DNA of 59,169 nt, from positions 70,452-129,620 of the forward strand of contig QKYT01000236.1 in assembly GCA_003550305.1 (NCBI GenBank). Reading direction: 5' to 3'. This DNA is from Glomus cerebriforme (taxonomy: Eukaryota; Glomeromycota; Glomeromycetes; Glomerales; Glomeraceae). The position numbers and the translations under genes are program-made. This document shows positions 1 through 12,497 of the stretch, piece after piece. Below the pieces are notes generated by a model. That model was not told where the DNA came from. It saw only the letters and a list, made by a program, of their open reading frames with translations, and did not search any database. The stretch's first letter is position 1; each line of letters opens with the position of its first letter.

Positions 1-3000
1 TTTTTTTTTTTTCTTCCTTCTTCTTCTTCTTATTGTTCTTCCAATGCATTATTGCATTCTCAGATATTTTCTTTCTTCTTTCTTTTGAAAGAGGAACAAT
101 GGAAAAAATTATATTTTAATTTCACAAATTTCACACGTTTTTTAATTTTTTTTTTTTCAGCCTTTTTCTTATCAGTAGGTATTATTTTGTTTACACATGA
201 TAATTTTTCACAAGTACATAAAAATTGTTCATAGAAATTGTTTACAATTGTTACACGATGTTTGTGAAATGAATATTCAACTCATGAGTATGTGTAACAT
301 GATTAAATTATTTTTTTTTTTCCTTAACAGATATATCAGATATATCAGATATATCTGTCGATTTTATGTGTCGATTTCTGATTTCTTGTAAAAATCAAGT
401 TAACAAACAAATTAATAGATTTTATTATTTTTTTTTAAAAAAAAATAAATATAATAATATTTTTAAGATTGTAAGATTGTTTTTTTTTTTAATTTCGGAT
501 TATCAAAATTATGACAAGTTTTTGTACCTTTTGTGTTTTTTTTGGATTTTGACACTATTTATTTAACCATTTTAATACATAAAACTTTTATTTATATTAT
601 TATTATTAATTTTTTAAAAAATAATAGAAATATATATATATATATAGAGAAAAAAATCATTATTATATTATAATAAAATATTAATAAATTTTTTTTTATT
701 AAGATTTTACACAATGATTCTATTTTCTTTATAACAATAATTATATAATTATTTGTTATATTTCAAATGAATCAATAGCAAAAATACCTCGATTTAAACA
801 TGGAATTTTTATATTTATAACGTTTCACAAAAGGAATGGTATGTTTAGTATTTTTAGAAATCACGTGTGAATAACATAATACTTAGTTTTTTTTGATTGG
901 TTTTTAAAAAAAGAAAAAGATTATTTAAAATTGTCACAAATAATGAAGCGAAGATTACAAATATATGGTTCAACAAAATTTATTAATCGCAGTATATCTG
1001 AACAAATTAAAAATATTTTTTTTTTTTAAAAAAAAAAATTTTATTTTGAATTTTCACGTTTTCATATTTTAATAATAATAATAAAAAAAAAAAAAAAAAA
1101 TAGTTAAAATGGTATTATCAAATAAAGTAAACTAAGGGGGAAAGATTCATTCTAACTGCATATAATTATTTTCTCAATGAAAAATATAAAATTATATATA
1201 CATATATATTACCGTATGTCTTTTTTGAAAAAAAAAAACTATTATAAAAATAAAACTATTACAGCTTTACAAATCTTACAAATCTTACAAATCCCCCAAA
1301 AATCCCCCTCCTACATTTCCGTAAATGCTAACCAAATGTTACAGTACATTGAACATTGACAGTAAAACTATTTGACATTCTATTTATATTTAGTGAAACA
1401 AGTCCAGGGTTAATGGGATTACTATAAAAAGTTTAGTTCATGTTTCCAAAATCTTTAAAAGTTCAGAGTTAAAAATCCACAAAAACTACAGGTTTTAATG
1501 AATTAATTGTTTCCGTTTATCAATTTTATCAAAGAATGATTCACCGACTATTATTATTATTTATTAAACAGGTGATATATATTTTTACACCAATAAATTT
1601 ATTATTAAAAGGTTTCGTGTAACAAATTGAACATGAATGTATGCAAATGGTATCCCCAGCTGACCAACCCACGGAGTTATCAATATAAATGGTCCGTTAA
1701 AATTTGGCATTTGTTGAATGAAATAATTACGTTATTTATAAAAAAAGAAGTAAAAATACAAAGGATAATAATCATTTTGATCATGTGGATTTATGAAAAG
1801 AAAATGTTATTATACAGTATATAAGAAGAAGCAATACTTGAATTATTCCAAGTATTTTTTTTTTTTTTTTGTACGTTAATAGTTTTTTATTGTTGTTTGT
1901 CACATTTTATAAAATTAATTTCTTTCTTTCATTAAGAAAGAATAGAAAGAATAATAAATTTTTTCTTGTTCTCTCTTTCTCGTAATATCCCATGAAATAC
2001 TGTAATATTTGTATTAATCTATTTATAGAATAAATCATATTCTTAACAATTGAAAAAGTAGTTAAATTCAAAAAAAAAGAAAATCCAAAAGCATTGTAAA
2101 GAAGCAGATTTCTTCCAGCCCATACTATTATTTATTATATCTTATCAAAAGGGCCGATTTTCAACAGATAAGAAATAAAAAACAATGTGGGGTGTCAAAT
2201 AAATGGGTAATATATAAATTTCTTTTTTAATTCGAATTTGTATTAGTAGGAAAATAAAAATAATAAAATTTTTTTTCACAAGGTGATAATAAAAAATCTT
2301 GTATTGTGTAAATCTTTCCGAATAAATATAATTGTTTAAAATATAGTTAAAAGATAACGCCACGAATTCGGATATTACTAATAAAACAGCCGTTTGTTAC
2401 ATTTAAAGTATGCAAGGCTTGATTTTTGACTTATTATGGATTGGTAAATAATATTTTTTAAATGTCAAGCGAAAAATTTCCTAAATAATTTGGAAATGAT
2501 TACTATCTTTTCTCCAATTTCGAACAATAAAACTCATTATTTATATTTATTATTCACGTTCTTTTTTTTTTTTTTACGTGGGAACTGCCCCCGACTTATC
2601 AAATGACACTCAAAACAATAATAAATCCTGTAAAGAATCAAGATTAATGAAAAATTTTGTCGTACGCCCCGCTAAAAAGTTAAGTTCTATATATGTATTT
2701 GAAACTCAAAATACTCACAAATACTACGGTAAATAAAAAAAAAAAATTTGAGGCTTTCCCTTGTGAAATATTTGTACCGTAATTTTGGGAATGCTGGGGA
2801 TGGGATAAATCTAGATTTCTATTTGATAGATGATAAATTTTTGATTTGTTATAGATAATAAACTTTAAATTCAAACAAAATTAGAAAACAAATCGATGCA
2901 AGTCAGAAATGTAAATTTATGGTTGGTCAAAAAAAGTACAAGACTTTTGAAGACCGTAGTAAATTAATTAATCCAAATAGATTTAATCCCGAATAATGAT

Positions 3001-6000
3001 AATAATAATAATAATAATAATAAAACCTGTTTGAATCGTTCTTGGAATAAAGAATCTTATGCTAAGCCCAAGCCATGTGTGTGTAATGGCAATGTTCGAA
3101 TGTTTTCCGGATAAGAAATGGGTCAAATGACTGGATTTTAGGAGAAAAAATTGCGTGGTTTTGAGGTATAAATAAGCGGTACGAAAATTATATAATTTCG
3201 GTTTAAACCGAGTCGTTATTTTTTTTTTTTCATATGAATATTATGAATATTAACCTTAGTCGTCTTGGAATCTCGGTCACGGGTTTATGTGATAAGAGGT
3301 ATTTCCTTGTATCCTTATATCATCTGATATTATGAGCTGACATTTCACAACCTATTTTTATTATTTTTATGATAAGAGTTTATCTGTGAATCATATGAGT
3401 GTTTTATTGTAGTCACGAGTATGGATGAGTGTGGCACTGCCTTTGTTTGAATTTCAAATTATTTTTTCTAATTTGATACTTGACTCAGTTCTTACTCAGT
3501 GAATTCAGTAAAATTAGATTTACAATGTTTGAAAGTAATTATATAATATATATATATATATATATTATACATAATTAATATTTAATTGACGATTTCCTTT
3601 TAAATATAACACTATCGCTTTTGAAATATATATATATTTTTTGGTCGTTTTTAAAATCAGTGAACTTAATTATAGATTTTAGATTAATGATTTTATCCTT
3701 GCGTGATTTTTTATTTATATCGTTTAAATGAAAAAAAAAAAGCTATTGTTAAAGACATTGAAAGCCTTTCATGTGAACGATGTTGAACGCGCGTAAAAAA
3801 AAAAAAAGTAAAAAAAAAGTATCACCAAGCTTCATAATAACATACTTTGTTATTTATATTACATAAGCTTTCCATAAACTTTCATTTCGAAAAAAAAAAA
3901 ATCTTAGACGTTTTTAGATTTTAAATGAGGAAATTCTTTTCTTAAAAAAGTATATTAATAAATATATATTCAGGAATATTATTTGTTCCTTTTTTAATGT
4001 AAATATGAATATCTACAGGAGTTAAAACCTTAAATCCTTTTATTATTTCTATTATCCGGAATTCACGTATTAGAACTCCGTAGAAATAATTATCTAAATT
4101 CAGAAATAATAATAAAATTTTCAATTACATAATTACTTATCAAATTCTCGTAGATTTAATGACGAAATAATAAATAATCTCCCATTTCAATAAAAACAAA
4201 TACGTATTTTTAATAATAAGATGTCTCACAATAATTTTTTTTTTTTGTGGATCATATGGTCAATATGGTCAATAGAAAAACTATAAAGACATAAAGAGTA
4301 TAAAAGATATTTGAATGGACTTTAAAAATAAAGTATTAGGTATTAATATTCCGATGATCCAATTCAATATGTGCTGCGCACGGATATGCGCGAATGCGCG
4401 TGACCACATCATTCATGAATATTCGAATACTCTGTTCAATTTTCTAATTTTATACCATTAAAGAAAATCATTTCAAATATTAAATATTTATTCACGAGTT
4501 AATAAATAAATATATAAATATATATATATCGATGCCGCGTGATGAAATCAATGAAATCAATTCCGGAACAACCAATTTGATTTTAATAAACAAACAAAGA
4601 GTTTTTTTTTCTGATTTGACAAATGTCACGATGAAGTGAAATACCGATGTTTGTATCACGATACTAACGGAAACCGGTAAGGGATCCGGAAGTAATGTTT
4701 CGGAGAGCACCGGGATTATGTGAGAAAGGACTAAACTTTTTATTATTCAATGCATTTTTATTTTATTTTTTTTTTGGGCGTCAAAAAATTAATCTAATCT
4801 AAATTATCTAATTAATCTTTTTTTGATTAATATTAAAAATCAAAAATCTTTTTTCTCATGCATAAAAAGTATTAAAGTTTTTTAAACTGTAAATATTGTT
4901 TTTGTTTTGTTTTTCAAAAAAAAAAAATACCGTTTCAAGATTTCATAATAGGAAATGAAACAACATTAAAGGGAATGTGGGAATGTTCCTCGCGGGTTAT
5001 CTCTAAAAATCCCGAAATTCCGTTAAACGCCATCCCGATTTATCGGAAAAATCGTTGATCGATCGGAAATTTTTTTTTTTTTTGACCTCGTGGCAAATTT
5101 ATTCTCATGACTTATTCTCGTGATCCTTTATATTAAATTCTCGTGCTAAATTTCTCATGTTAAAGGTTATTTATTTTAGTATCTATAAACGTTGCTTTTA
5201 CTCTAATTAATTTTTTTTTTTTTTACCTCGTGTTGAAAATCCCTACATTTAACCAATTAAAAAATATATAATAATGATTTACACGTGATTTACATTTTAA
5301 TATATTTCAGTATTTATTATTATTTTAAAAAAAAAAACTGAAAAAACATTCTTTAAATCGAAGTTATGTTTTTTTAAATTTAATGTTTCGAAATAGAAGG
5401 AATAAAAATCAATTAATTCTATATACATATAATATTAATATTATAATATGCATAAAATTTTTTTTCTCAATTTTGAAAGTAAAAAAAAAAAATAGCACCA
5501 ATGAAACATTGTTCATTATAATTTTAAATTAATGATTTAAATTAATCTCCAATCATCCTCTTTGTTAAATCAAAAAACTCCTTTTTTGATCAAAAAGGAA
5601 AACAAAAAGATGTTTTCATTGGTTTTATTTTTAATAAAAAAAAAAAAAAAGATAAACAAAAAATTTTCCTTCTTTTTTGTATAAAGAAAAAAAAAAATAA
5701 AAACATGTTTGATTGCCACATGAATGTTACAAGTACCTTTTCGTAATATTTTACATAATTCCACATTTTGTAAATAAAAAATATTTGCTAATTTAGCATT
5801 ATCCAATAGAATTTGTCCAGTACAATAATGTGATAAACAATTATTTTTTTTAAATAAAGGATTTGTTTATAAACCATTTTCTGATATTCTATTATAAAAA
5901 TGATTGGTTAAATAAACGTAATGAAAGGGTATTAAAAAAAAATTTTTTTTTCGGCAGTTTTGTAAATTTTACATGCATAAGGAAATTATTAATTATGCCT

Positions 6001-7918
6001 TTTTGAATATTATCGGATAGGTTTATAGTTTAAAAACTTAATTTTTCTTCTTCAATAATATTTAATAAATGTTTATTATTGAATCGTAATTCAATTTTCT
6101 TACATACGTGTTTGCGTAATACTTTTACATGACTGCAAAACAAAGTTTACGTTTTTTGCGTAATATTTTTACGTGACAAATCTTACATATTTGTGTATCT
6201 CAAATCAATAGCATATAATTATCGATTATTATAACTTATCCCTATTGGCTCTTTTAAAAAAATTCTGATTAAGAATCTAGTTCTAACTCCGAAGTAGTTA
6301 ATATATCTTTCATTCTTATGCTCATGATAAATATATATTATATATAGAAAAATGTATTAGCGTGTGCAGATTTGGAATGTATTCTAAATCTACAAGTCCC
6401 AATTATTCACCTAGTCCAATAAATCAGGCTTTTGTTACCGTAACTAACGAATATTATCTTCCAGTATCTCCGTTCAACATTTTAAATGCTTATCATCAAG
6501 CTTTTAATATTTAAAATTTAGACTATTATTTTAGTCATTGCATATAAATATCACGTTTTTACGATCTTAAATGTTATAAACGGTGAATCTTTAAAAAGTT
6601 TATGAATTTGTTCATTTACTTGTATATTTACATTATTAATCAGATTAAACGAAATCGAAAATCCGATATTTTTTTTATATTATAATAGCATAGTCCTAAT
6701 GATTGAAACAATAATAAAGTTATTGGTGGTCGAAGACCGATATAATATCACTCAATAACTATAATTTATAGCCAAAATATTTCTAGAGCTTCCATTTCCA
6801 TATTGTTGCGTATTGAATTCTAGAGTTTGACGGTTTACTTGTTAGGTAGAACACGTAACATACGGTATATTACGAAATACAGGTTATACATACTACATCC
6901 CGTTCTCCACGTAAATGCTTTTTTTTTCTTTCAATATTGCACCAAAAAACATCGAGCTCATACGATGGAACGGAACCACCATCACCTCAGGCGGGATGGA
7001 ACCCTCCTTTGGCTGTGCAAAACTGTTTCGATGTTTAAAAAATAAAATACAAACGCTTTGCCGTATTTTTCTGCTGTTCCGTCATATGCATCATCGTCTA
7101 TAACCTCCTCCAAACGTTTGATGAATCTTTTCCTCCATGTATCTTTGACGTTTTCAGGTTTCCGTTAAAGTGAACTCACATTCGTTTTTTCGGTGCGTGA
7201 ATACTGCTGTATATCAAAGGAAAGAGTATTGATTTATAATCAAGCGTTAAACCAATTGTATTTTTTTCATTCTTGAGAAAATATTGGAATTGACGTGTAA
7301 TAATAAAAAAAAAGGATCAAATAAAATCTATCAAAACTATCACTAGTGCAGAGTACTTGTCAATGTCATAGGAATAAATATTAAACTTTACAAAATTTAA
7401 AATTTATCTACTTTATTATAATATAAATAAAAGAAAAAAATATATAAACATAATAAGCAATAATTATAAAGTAATTGTTTAAAAAGTCAGTGAAAGTTAA
7501 AAGAGAAAATAAAAAGGTAAAAAGAGAAGTGGATAAGATAGGTTTAAATAATTCATATGTATAAACTTTTTTTTACGACTTAAATAAATTAATTAGGATC
7601 TATAATCCGACGCGTCCGCAAAAAAATAAGTCCATACTCGTTTCTAAAATTTTTATCTCGTGTTTATTGTAATGATCCATCATTTGCACTCACCTATATG
7701 AATCAAAATTCACCTATATCAATCAAGATTCATATATATTTGCATTTTTACAAATTTTTTAAAGCTAGGAACATATCACTTTTTTGTATATTAAATAAAT
7801 TCAACAAAAAAAAATCCAAAAAATAAAATTATATTTGGGACAATCTGGACAAATTGCATGACTGTATGTCATATTTCTATTCTAAACACTCCAATAACTT
7901 AACTTTATCCTGATATTT
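1..7918. other. Gene-poor AT-rich region
   Basis: Almost 8 kb without a gene I can support. The sequence is dominated by A/T homopolymers of 8-20 nt, AT dinucleotide runs (for example near 640 and 3547-3570) and an AAT trinucleotide run near 2994-3023. Short open frames here are rich in F, I, K, L, N and Y, as expected from random AT-rich DNA. A 12-bp palindrome, CGGTTTAAACCG, lies at 3199-3210. Two places look more coding-like than the rest (6377-6514 on + and about 6990-7175 on -) and are treated as findings. I see no tRNA, rRNA or spliceosomal RNA gene. Confidence 0.6.
2994..3023. repeat. AAT trinucleotide microsatellite
   Basis: About nine consecutive AAT units, with one GAT interruption at the left end, in intergenic DNA. 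It is a simple microsatellite with no evident function. Confidence 0.85.
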
Positions 7919-8851
7919 TTAGTAAAGTTTTCCTTCGTATCGCAACAATTTTTTATAAAGTTCTTGATTTTCTTTTACGAGCTTAATTCTTTCTTCCTCC
8001 AAATGGACAACATTATATGGGATATAATGACGTGGTTTTTTATTTTCTTTTAAATGATCCAATTTAAATATAAAGGATTCTTCTAATTTGTGAAGATCAC
8101 TTATTGCAAAACTTAAAGTAAGTGAAGCGGCTACTAATGAAATTGTTATAGAAACTTCATTCATTTCCCAATGATCAGTTGTAGTATAATATGAAATTAT
8201 ACCAATAAATAATGTTCTTATAGTATAACCTAAAGAATTTACGTTCCTTTTAAAAAGTGACAAGATCGAACCGATCAGAATCACTCCTAGTGATGATGAA
8301 TAAATAATAAAGTTTTCACTTCTAAGACCGTATTTAATGTATAATGAATACAAAAATAGTCCACCTGATAATATATTAAAACATGCGCAAATTCTCATGA
8401 AAATTTTATATTTGGGGTATGAAACTTCATCATTGTCCTTATGCTTTTCGAAATCGTCTACTGATAATCTGAATGTCACGCAGGCTGAAATAAGATTTAA
8501 CAAAAAAAAACAATGTATGGGAATTCTATACTTAGGTTCTGTGTATGCTGGTGAGATAAAAAAAGCTACGAGTGCGACTAAAGGAGGCAAAAATGTTTGC
8601 ACCATATCCTTAAAAAGTCTCATTCTCAATGTAATTTCATCATCAAGATATTCTCTTAATAACAAATGTTGCCCTATTATTGGCAAAACTCGCAAAAAGA
8701 AAGTCCTAGCATTTTTGCTTTCTGACCATGCGATTATGGTATCTTCAACAGACTGAGCCTTAACTGGAAACAAAAGACATGTCAATATTATAAAAATTGT
8801 GAAAATATATGTTGAAATTGAAATTAAGGAGGTAAATATTTGTTTGAGCAT
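7919..8851 (-). CDS. Orphan multi-pass membrane protein
   Basis: Single-exon gene for 310 residues; I do not recognise the family. The first 33 residues form a hydrophobic segment ending in a signal-peptidase-like site (FPVKAQS). Six further hydrophobic stretches follow at roughly residues 80-103, 113-133, 148-170, 180-200, 208-226 and 232-255, making a polytopic membrane protein likely. The last 50 residues are hydrophilic, heptad-like and rich in E, K and L, so a cytosolic coiled-coil tail is plausible. The start ATG at 8851 directly precedes the signal-like segment, and no better upstream start is visible. The coding strand is clearly more GC-balanced than the flanks. It could be a lineage-specific receptor-like or endomembrane protein; no function can be assigned from sequence alone. 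Confidence 0.75.
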   Translation of the reverse strand: MLKQIFTSLISISTYIFTIFIILTCLLFPVKAQSVEDTIIAWSESKNARTFFLRVLPIIGQHLLLREYLDDEITLRMRLFKDMVQTFLPPLVALVAFFISPAYTEPKYRIPIHCFFLLNLISACVTFRLSVDDFEKHKDNDEVSYPKYKIFMRICACFNILSGGLFLYSLYIKYGLRSENFIIYSSSLGVILIGSILSLFKRNVNSLGYTIRTLFIGIISYYTTTDHWEMNEVSITISLVAASLTLSFAISDLHKLEESFIFKLDHLKENKKPRHYIPYNVVHLEEERIKLVKENQELYKKLLRYEGKLY

Positions 8852-11305
8852 TTTGTAAAAATTAAAAAAGCCTCATCAATTTATTTTTTAAGCCGCGTGA
8901 ATCTTTATTTAAATTTCATGTCGATCATTTCCGCTGAATCTAAGCATTTTTAACCAACCAATCGCTGCAATTCAATCGCCGATAATCAGCATGACAATAG
9001 ACTGATGTAACTATTTTTTTTAATCCAAGAATCTAAGATATGAAAGGTTAAGTCGAAATAAAACTATTGTTCCTTGTATATTAATTTTGGCCAAGACACG
9101 AGTATATGTTTCACATTTCCGACAGACATTGATGGGAATTAATTACTAATGTTTGGTATGTTTCAAATGCTGCCATTTTGTCTTTTTTTTTATGAAGAAA
9201 ATGCGTAATTACTTTCTTCGTTATAACAGGTACCGAATTCAATGTCACAAACAAAAAAAAGTAATAACTTGTAAACACATTTTTTCTTTTCAGAGAAAAA
9301 ATTATCGGTCAATGAAGAAACGAATTTATCCTTCGAAAATATACACCATATTAATATGTAATCCCTATCCTTAATAAAAATATATTCATAAGGAGTGACT
9401 CCTCATAAAACTTTTGAACCAAACCGTCATCAGTGATGAATTACAAACAAACAAATTCCTTAATGTAATTAAAGGATTCACATTTTAATATGGTAAATAT
9501 AAAATTATTTTGATTTAATATATTGATTGATATTTACCATTTAATAATCTTCCAACTTTTTATAGCACAGAAAAATTGTAACTCTTATGGAGGGGATTGG
9601 TATGCGGAGAAGTGGTGCTAGGGAATTTTGTTCGAACTGCGCTGTTCCCATTTCTGTTACATATAGCTCAGTTCTCTTAAGATCAGATAATAATATTAAT
9701 TTTGGTTTGAAGAATTTGTAACATCATAGACACTTCACATTCCTAGTAAATTATTAATTTGCGTACCGCATGAGGTGACCTCTTGAGCAACGACTATAAC
9801 AAACATCGAAATTGCAAGTGACACGGATGTCTGTATGCTTGTGAAAGAGAAAAAGTGGATAAATAATGAAGAAAAAAAATATAACGATTGCGAAGAGACC
9901 TGCTATCACTGCTGTTTGTAAACCCTTTTGAAACTTGTGCAACGCAATGACTGTCAAAAGGCTTAATGGGGAGTTGAGATTTTTGCGATTGCGAAGAGAC
10001 TTGCGGATTGTAATGACTGTCAAAGGTTTGGCGAGAAAGAATAAGCGTCGAGGATAGTTATTTCAGTTTATAGAAACGTCATTATACGCGCTGATGTGTC
10101 GATCCATTTCTTCCACAAACCACTGATGTTCGAGATATTCTTTCTCAAATTATGTCCCGCAAACCATTGTTGTCATTCAGATGCCGACACGTCGGTTGGC
10201 AGAACGTAAAATGATGTTAACTAACATTGTCGGGAGAAACTCTCTTATTTACCGATTCCATCTTATTTGAAAGACATGAAATTTTATATCCTCTATTATA
10301 CTTCCTCAATACATTGCTTAACACTTCTCGTGCCGAGATTGTCATCTTCATCAGTCACGACAATCATGATCCAGAAGCAATAAGGATCGCGACATTTCTT
10401 ATGATGTTTTATTAGAAGTGAAACTCTTTGAAGAAGATATGTACTTAAACTGAAAACCACGGTCGCTAATAAAATAATATATAAGCAGTAGCAAGCGGCA
10501 ACAATACACGGGCCGCTTTACCTGTCTGATCATCAGAGTGTTATTGCGAACAATAATTCATCACGATGTAAACGTGTTATGGGGACATTGATAGCACAAT
10601 TTAGTTTCAGTACTTTCTGCTGTGTAGGCTCAATATCCCATAGATGAAACCCTGGAGCACCTTTATACGAATTAAGCAACACATTATTTGCTGATGCGAT
10701 CGATTTATTTTCAGGAAACAAACTTCATATTTGTTATCTACTAACCATATATGTGATGAGGACCAATCATTACAAAATTAACAAACGTCGTTTAAAACTA
10801 GAGAAATATCTAAAGATAAATATTATTTAAGTTGTTTATTAGTCAATAAGACGATCTTTTCTGTATAAGTAACAAATAAATAATAATTTTATTGTAGCTC
10901 ATTTCCTTCTGCTATTCCTGAAAAATAAATAAATAGCATCAAAATTTTGTGACCAGTATAGTTTAGTATAGAGAAATTTTAGCATACATGTGTCACTGGC
11001 ATACACTTCATCTTAAAATCAACGAGTATCACAAGTTGGTTATTGTTTCTTGATTTGGAAATTTAGGATCATCGGTGACATAATACGTGGAATTTACGCA
11101 AAAAAAAAAAAAAATTAATATACCACTAATAATTTTATTCACCAAACATTACAAATCTTAATAATAGTTAGATTAACATAATATAAAAAAGAAATCATTA
11201 CGTAGATATTAAAATGTAATTACAAATCTTCCTTTTTAGTAATTAACAAATTACATGCAATAAAAAATTATAGGCACAGATAATGAAATGAGAAATTCCT
11301 AAAGA
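8852..11305. other. Intergenic region with degraded coding-like DNA
   Basis: No intact gene. From about 9560 to 10740 the base composition rises toward coding levels and several short open frames appear on both strands, all broken by stops. A 15-bp motif (GATTGCGAAGAGACY plus TGC) occurs twice, near 9889 and 9986, each time followed by AATGACTGTCAAA. This looks like the relic of a gene or transposon. The parts at 8852-9560 and 10760-11300 are plain AT-rich spacer. Confidence 0.5.
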
Positions 11306-12025
11306 TTATTTTCCACTCGATATTTCTATAAAAATGTTATCAATTGTAATACTTCTAGCATTAAGAGCTTTAGTAGAATCTTGACGATTCTTAAAATAAG
11401 CATACGCACATTGTTTCTATAAAATAGAAAGAATTTGATTAAAAAAGAGAGAATTTTTGTAGAAAAATTTTTTTTGAAATAACGTTACTTTATTATCATG
11501 TGTAATATCATTTATTGGACCAAAATTTCTTTCAAGTTGCATCTTTAACGCTTTGGAAGAAATTGAAGATTTAAGATTTTTTAGAAATACTCTATATCCA
11601 TTATATCCATTATTTCCATATTTTTCTGTAAAAAAGAGTCATTTAGTTTTTTTTAAGCACAATAAGCACAATATATTATATAAAATTATCTTACCATGTT
11701 CAAAATCATTCGATGTTAAATTTTCGTTAGAATGCTCTCCACCATTAGAAGAACCATAAACAGAGGTTTGACGATGATTTTGATGAGAATTTAGATGTCG
11801 ATATTGACTACTGCTTCCTTCTTCTTCTGTCTCATTTTGTAATTTATTAATTTCATTTTTCAGCACTTTAATGTTTTCGTACATCATATCGATTAACTGT
11901 TGCTGACTATTAATTAATCTTGCTTGATCTTCAATAATTTGCTGTTTACTATCAATTATTCTTGATTGATCTCTATTAATTTTTTTTAGTGTTAAAAACT
12001 GTTCTTCTAAAGAGAGTGTGTTCAT
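11306..12025 (-). CDS. Coiled-coil plus RRM RNA-binding protein (paralogue A)
   Basis: Three exons (12025-11695, 11625-11489, 11416-11306) with GT-AG introns of 69 and 72 nt give 192 residues. Residues 1 to about 70 form a strongly heptad-patterned coiled coil built on repeated QQ(I/L)I motifs (DSKQQIIEDQARLINSQQQL). A low-complexity linker rich in S, H, N and Q follows. The C-terminal part, about residues 120-190, is a single RRM with RNP2-like YRVFLKNL and RNP1-like QCAYAYF. The RRM is split by a phase-0 intron just before RNP1. RRMs bind single-stranded RNA and the coiled coil should mediate oligomerisation. The architecture, intron positions and phases match the gene at 34146-34930, so the two are likely paralogues. 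The exact cellular role is unknown. Confidence 0.75.
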
Positions 12026-12497
12026 TTCTATAAAATTTTATAAACGTCAAGGAAAAAAAAATTAAATCCAATTTTTATTTACAAAAAAATCTTTTCAAAG
12101 TGGAGATCGGTTGTGGGAAAAAAAATGAAAGAATTCGGACTTATGAGAATTTATAAGGAAGCTTAAATAATTATGCACATATATAAGGTACACTCATCAT
12201 GTGATGATTATGCGCAGTAACGTTTTTAACAAATCACGTGATTGCACTAAAACTTGTTTAATTCAGAAAATTTGCCAAGGTTAAAAAACTCTTTCCATTA
12301 TTAGCCTTATTAACCAACATACAGCCTATAATTTCGTATGAATGTTCGTGTAACTGTTTCAAATTTCTGCATGTAAAAAAAATGATTATCTTCATTATTT
12401 ATTTATTGTGTGATAATTAAATGTCTTACAAAAAAATTTACTAATAATTTTTTTTTTTTTTTTGAAAAAAAAATCTAGTTAAGTGATTTTAAATTGT
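12026..12497. other. Intergenic spacer / promoter of paralogue A
   Basis: Between two genes transcribed leftward. It holds the presumed promoter of the coiled-coil/RRM gene and the 3' end of the UBX gene. A palindromic ATCACGTGAT (E-box core CACGTG) lies near 12233-12242. No coding sequence is seen. Confidence 0.5.

Noticed and set aside
1..5900. Numerous 60-80 codon frames in the left desert
   Set aside because: All are dominated by F, I, K, L, N and Y from homopolymer DNA, lack motifs and splice context, and occur equally on both strands.
6950..7040. GC-rich stretch considered as a structured RNA (U-snRNA, RNase P, SRP)
   Set aside because: None of the hallmark sequences of these RNAs is present, and no convincing stem set was found; a coding relic explains it better.
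8337..8756. 139-codon + strand frame opposite the membrane protein
   Set aside because: It is antisense to a gene with a signal peptide and regular membrane spans; its own translation has no coherent features.
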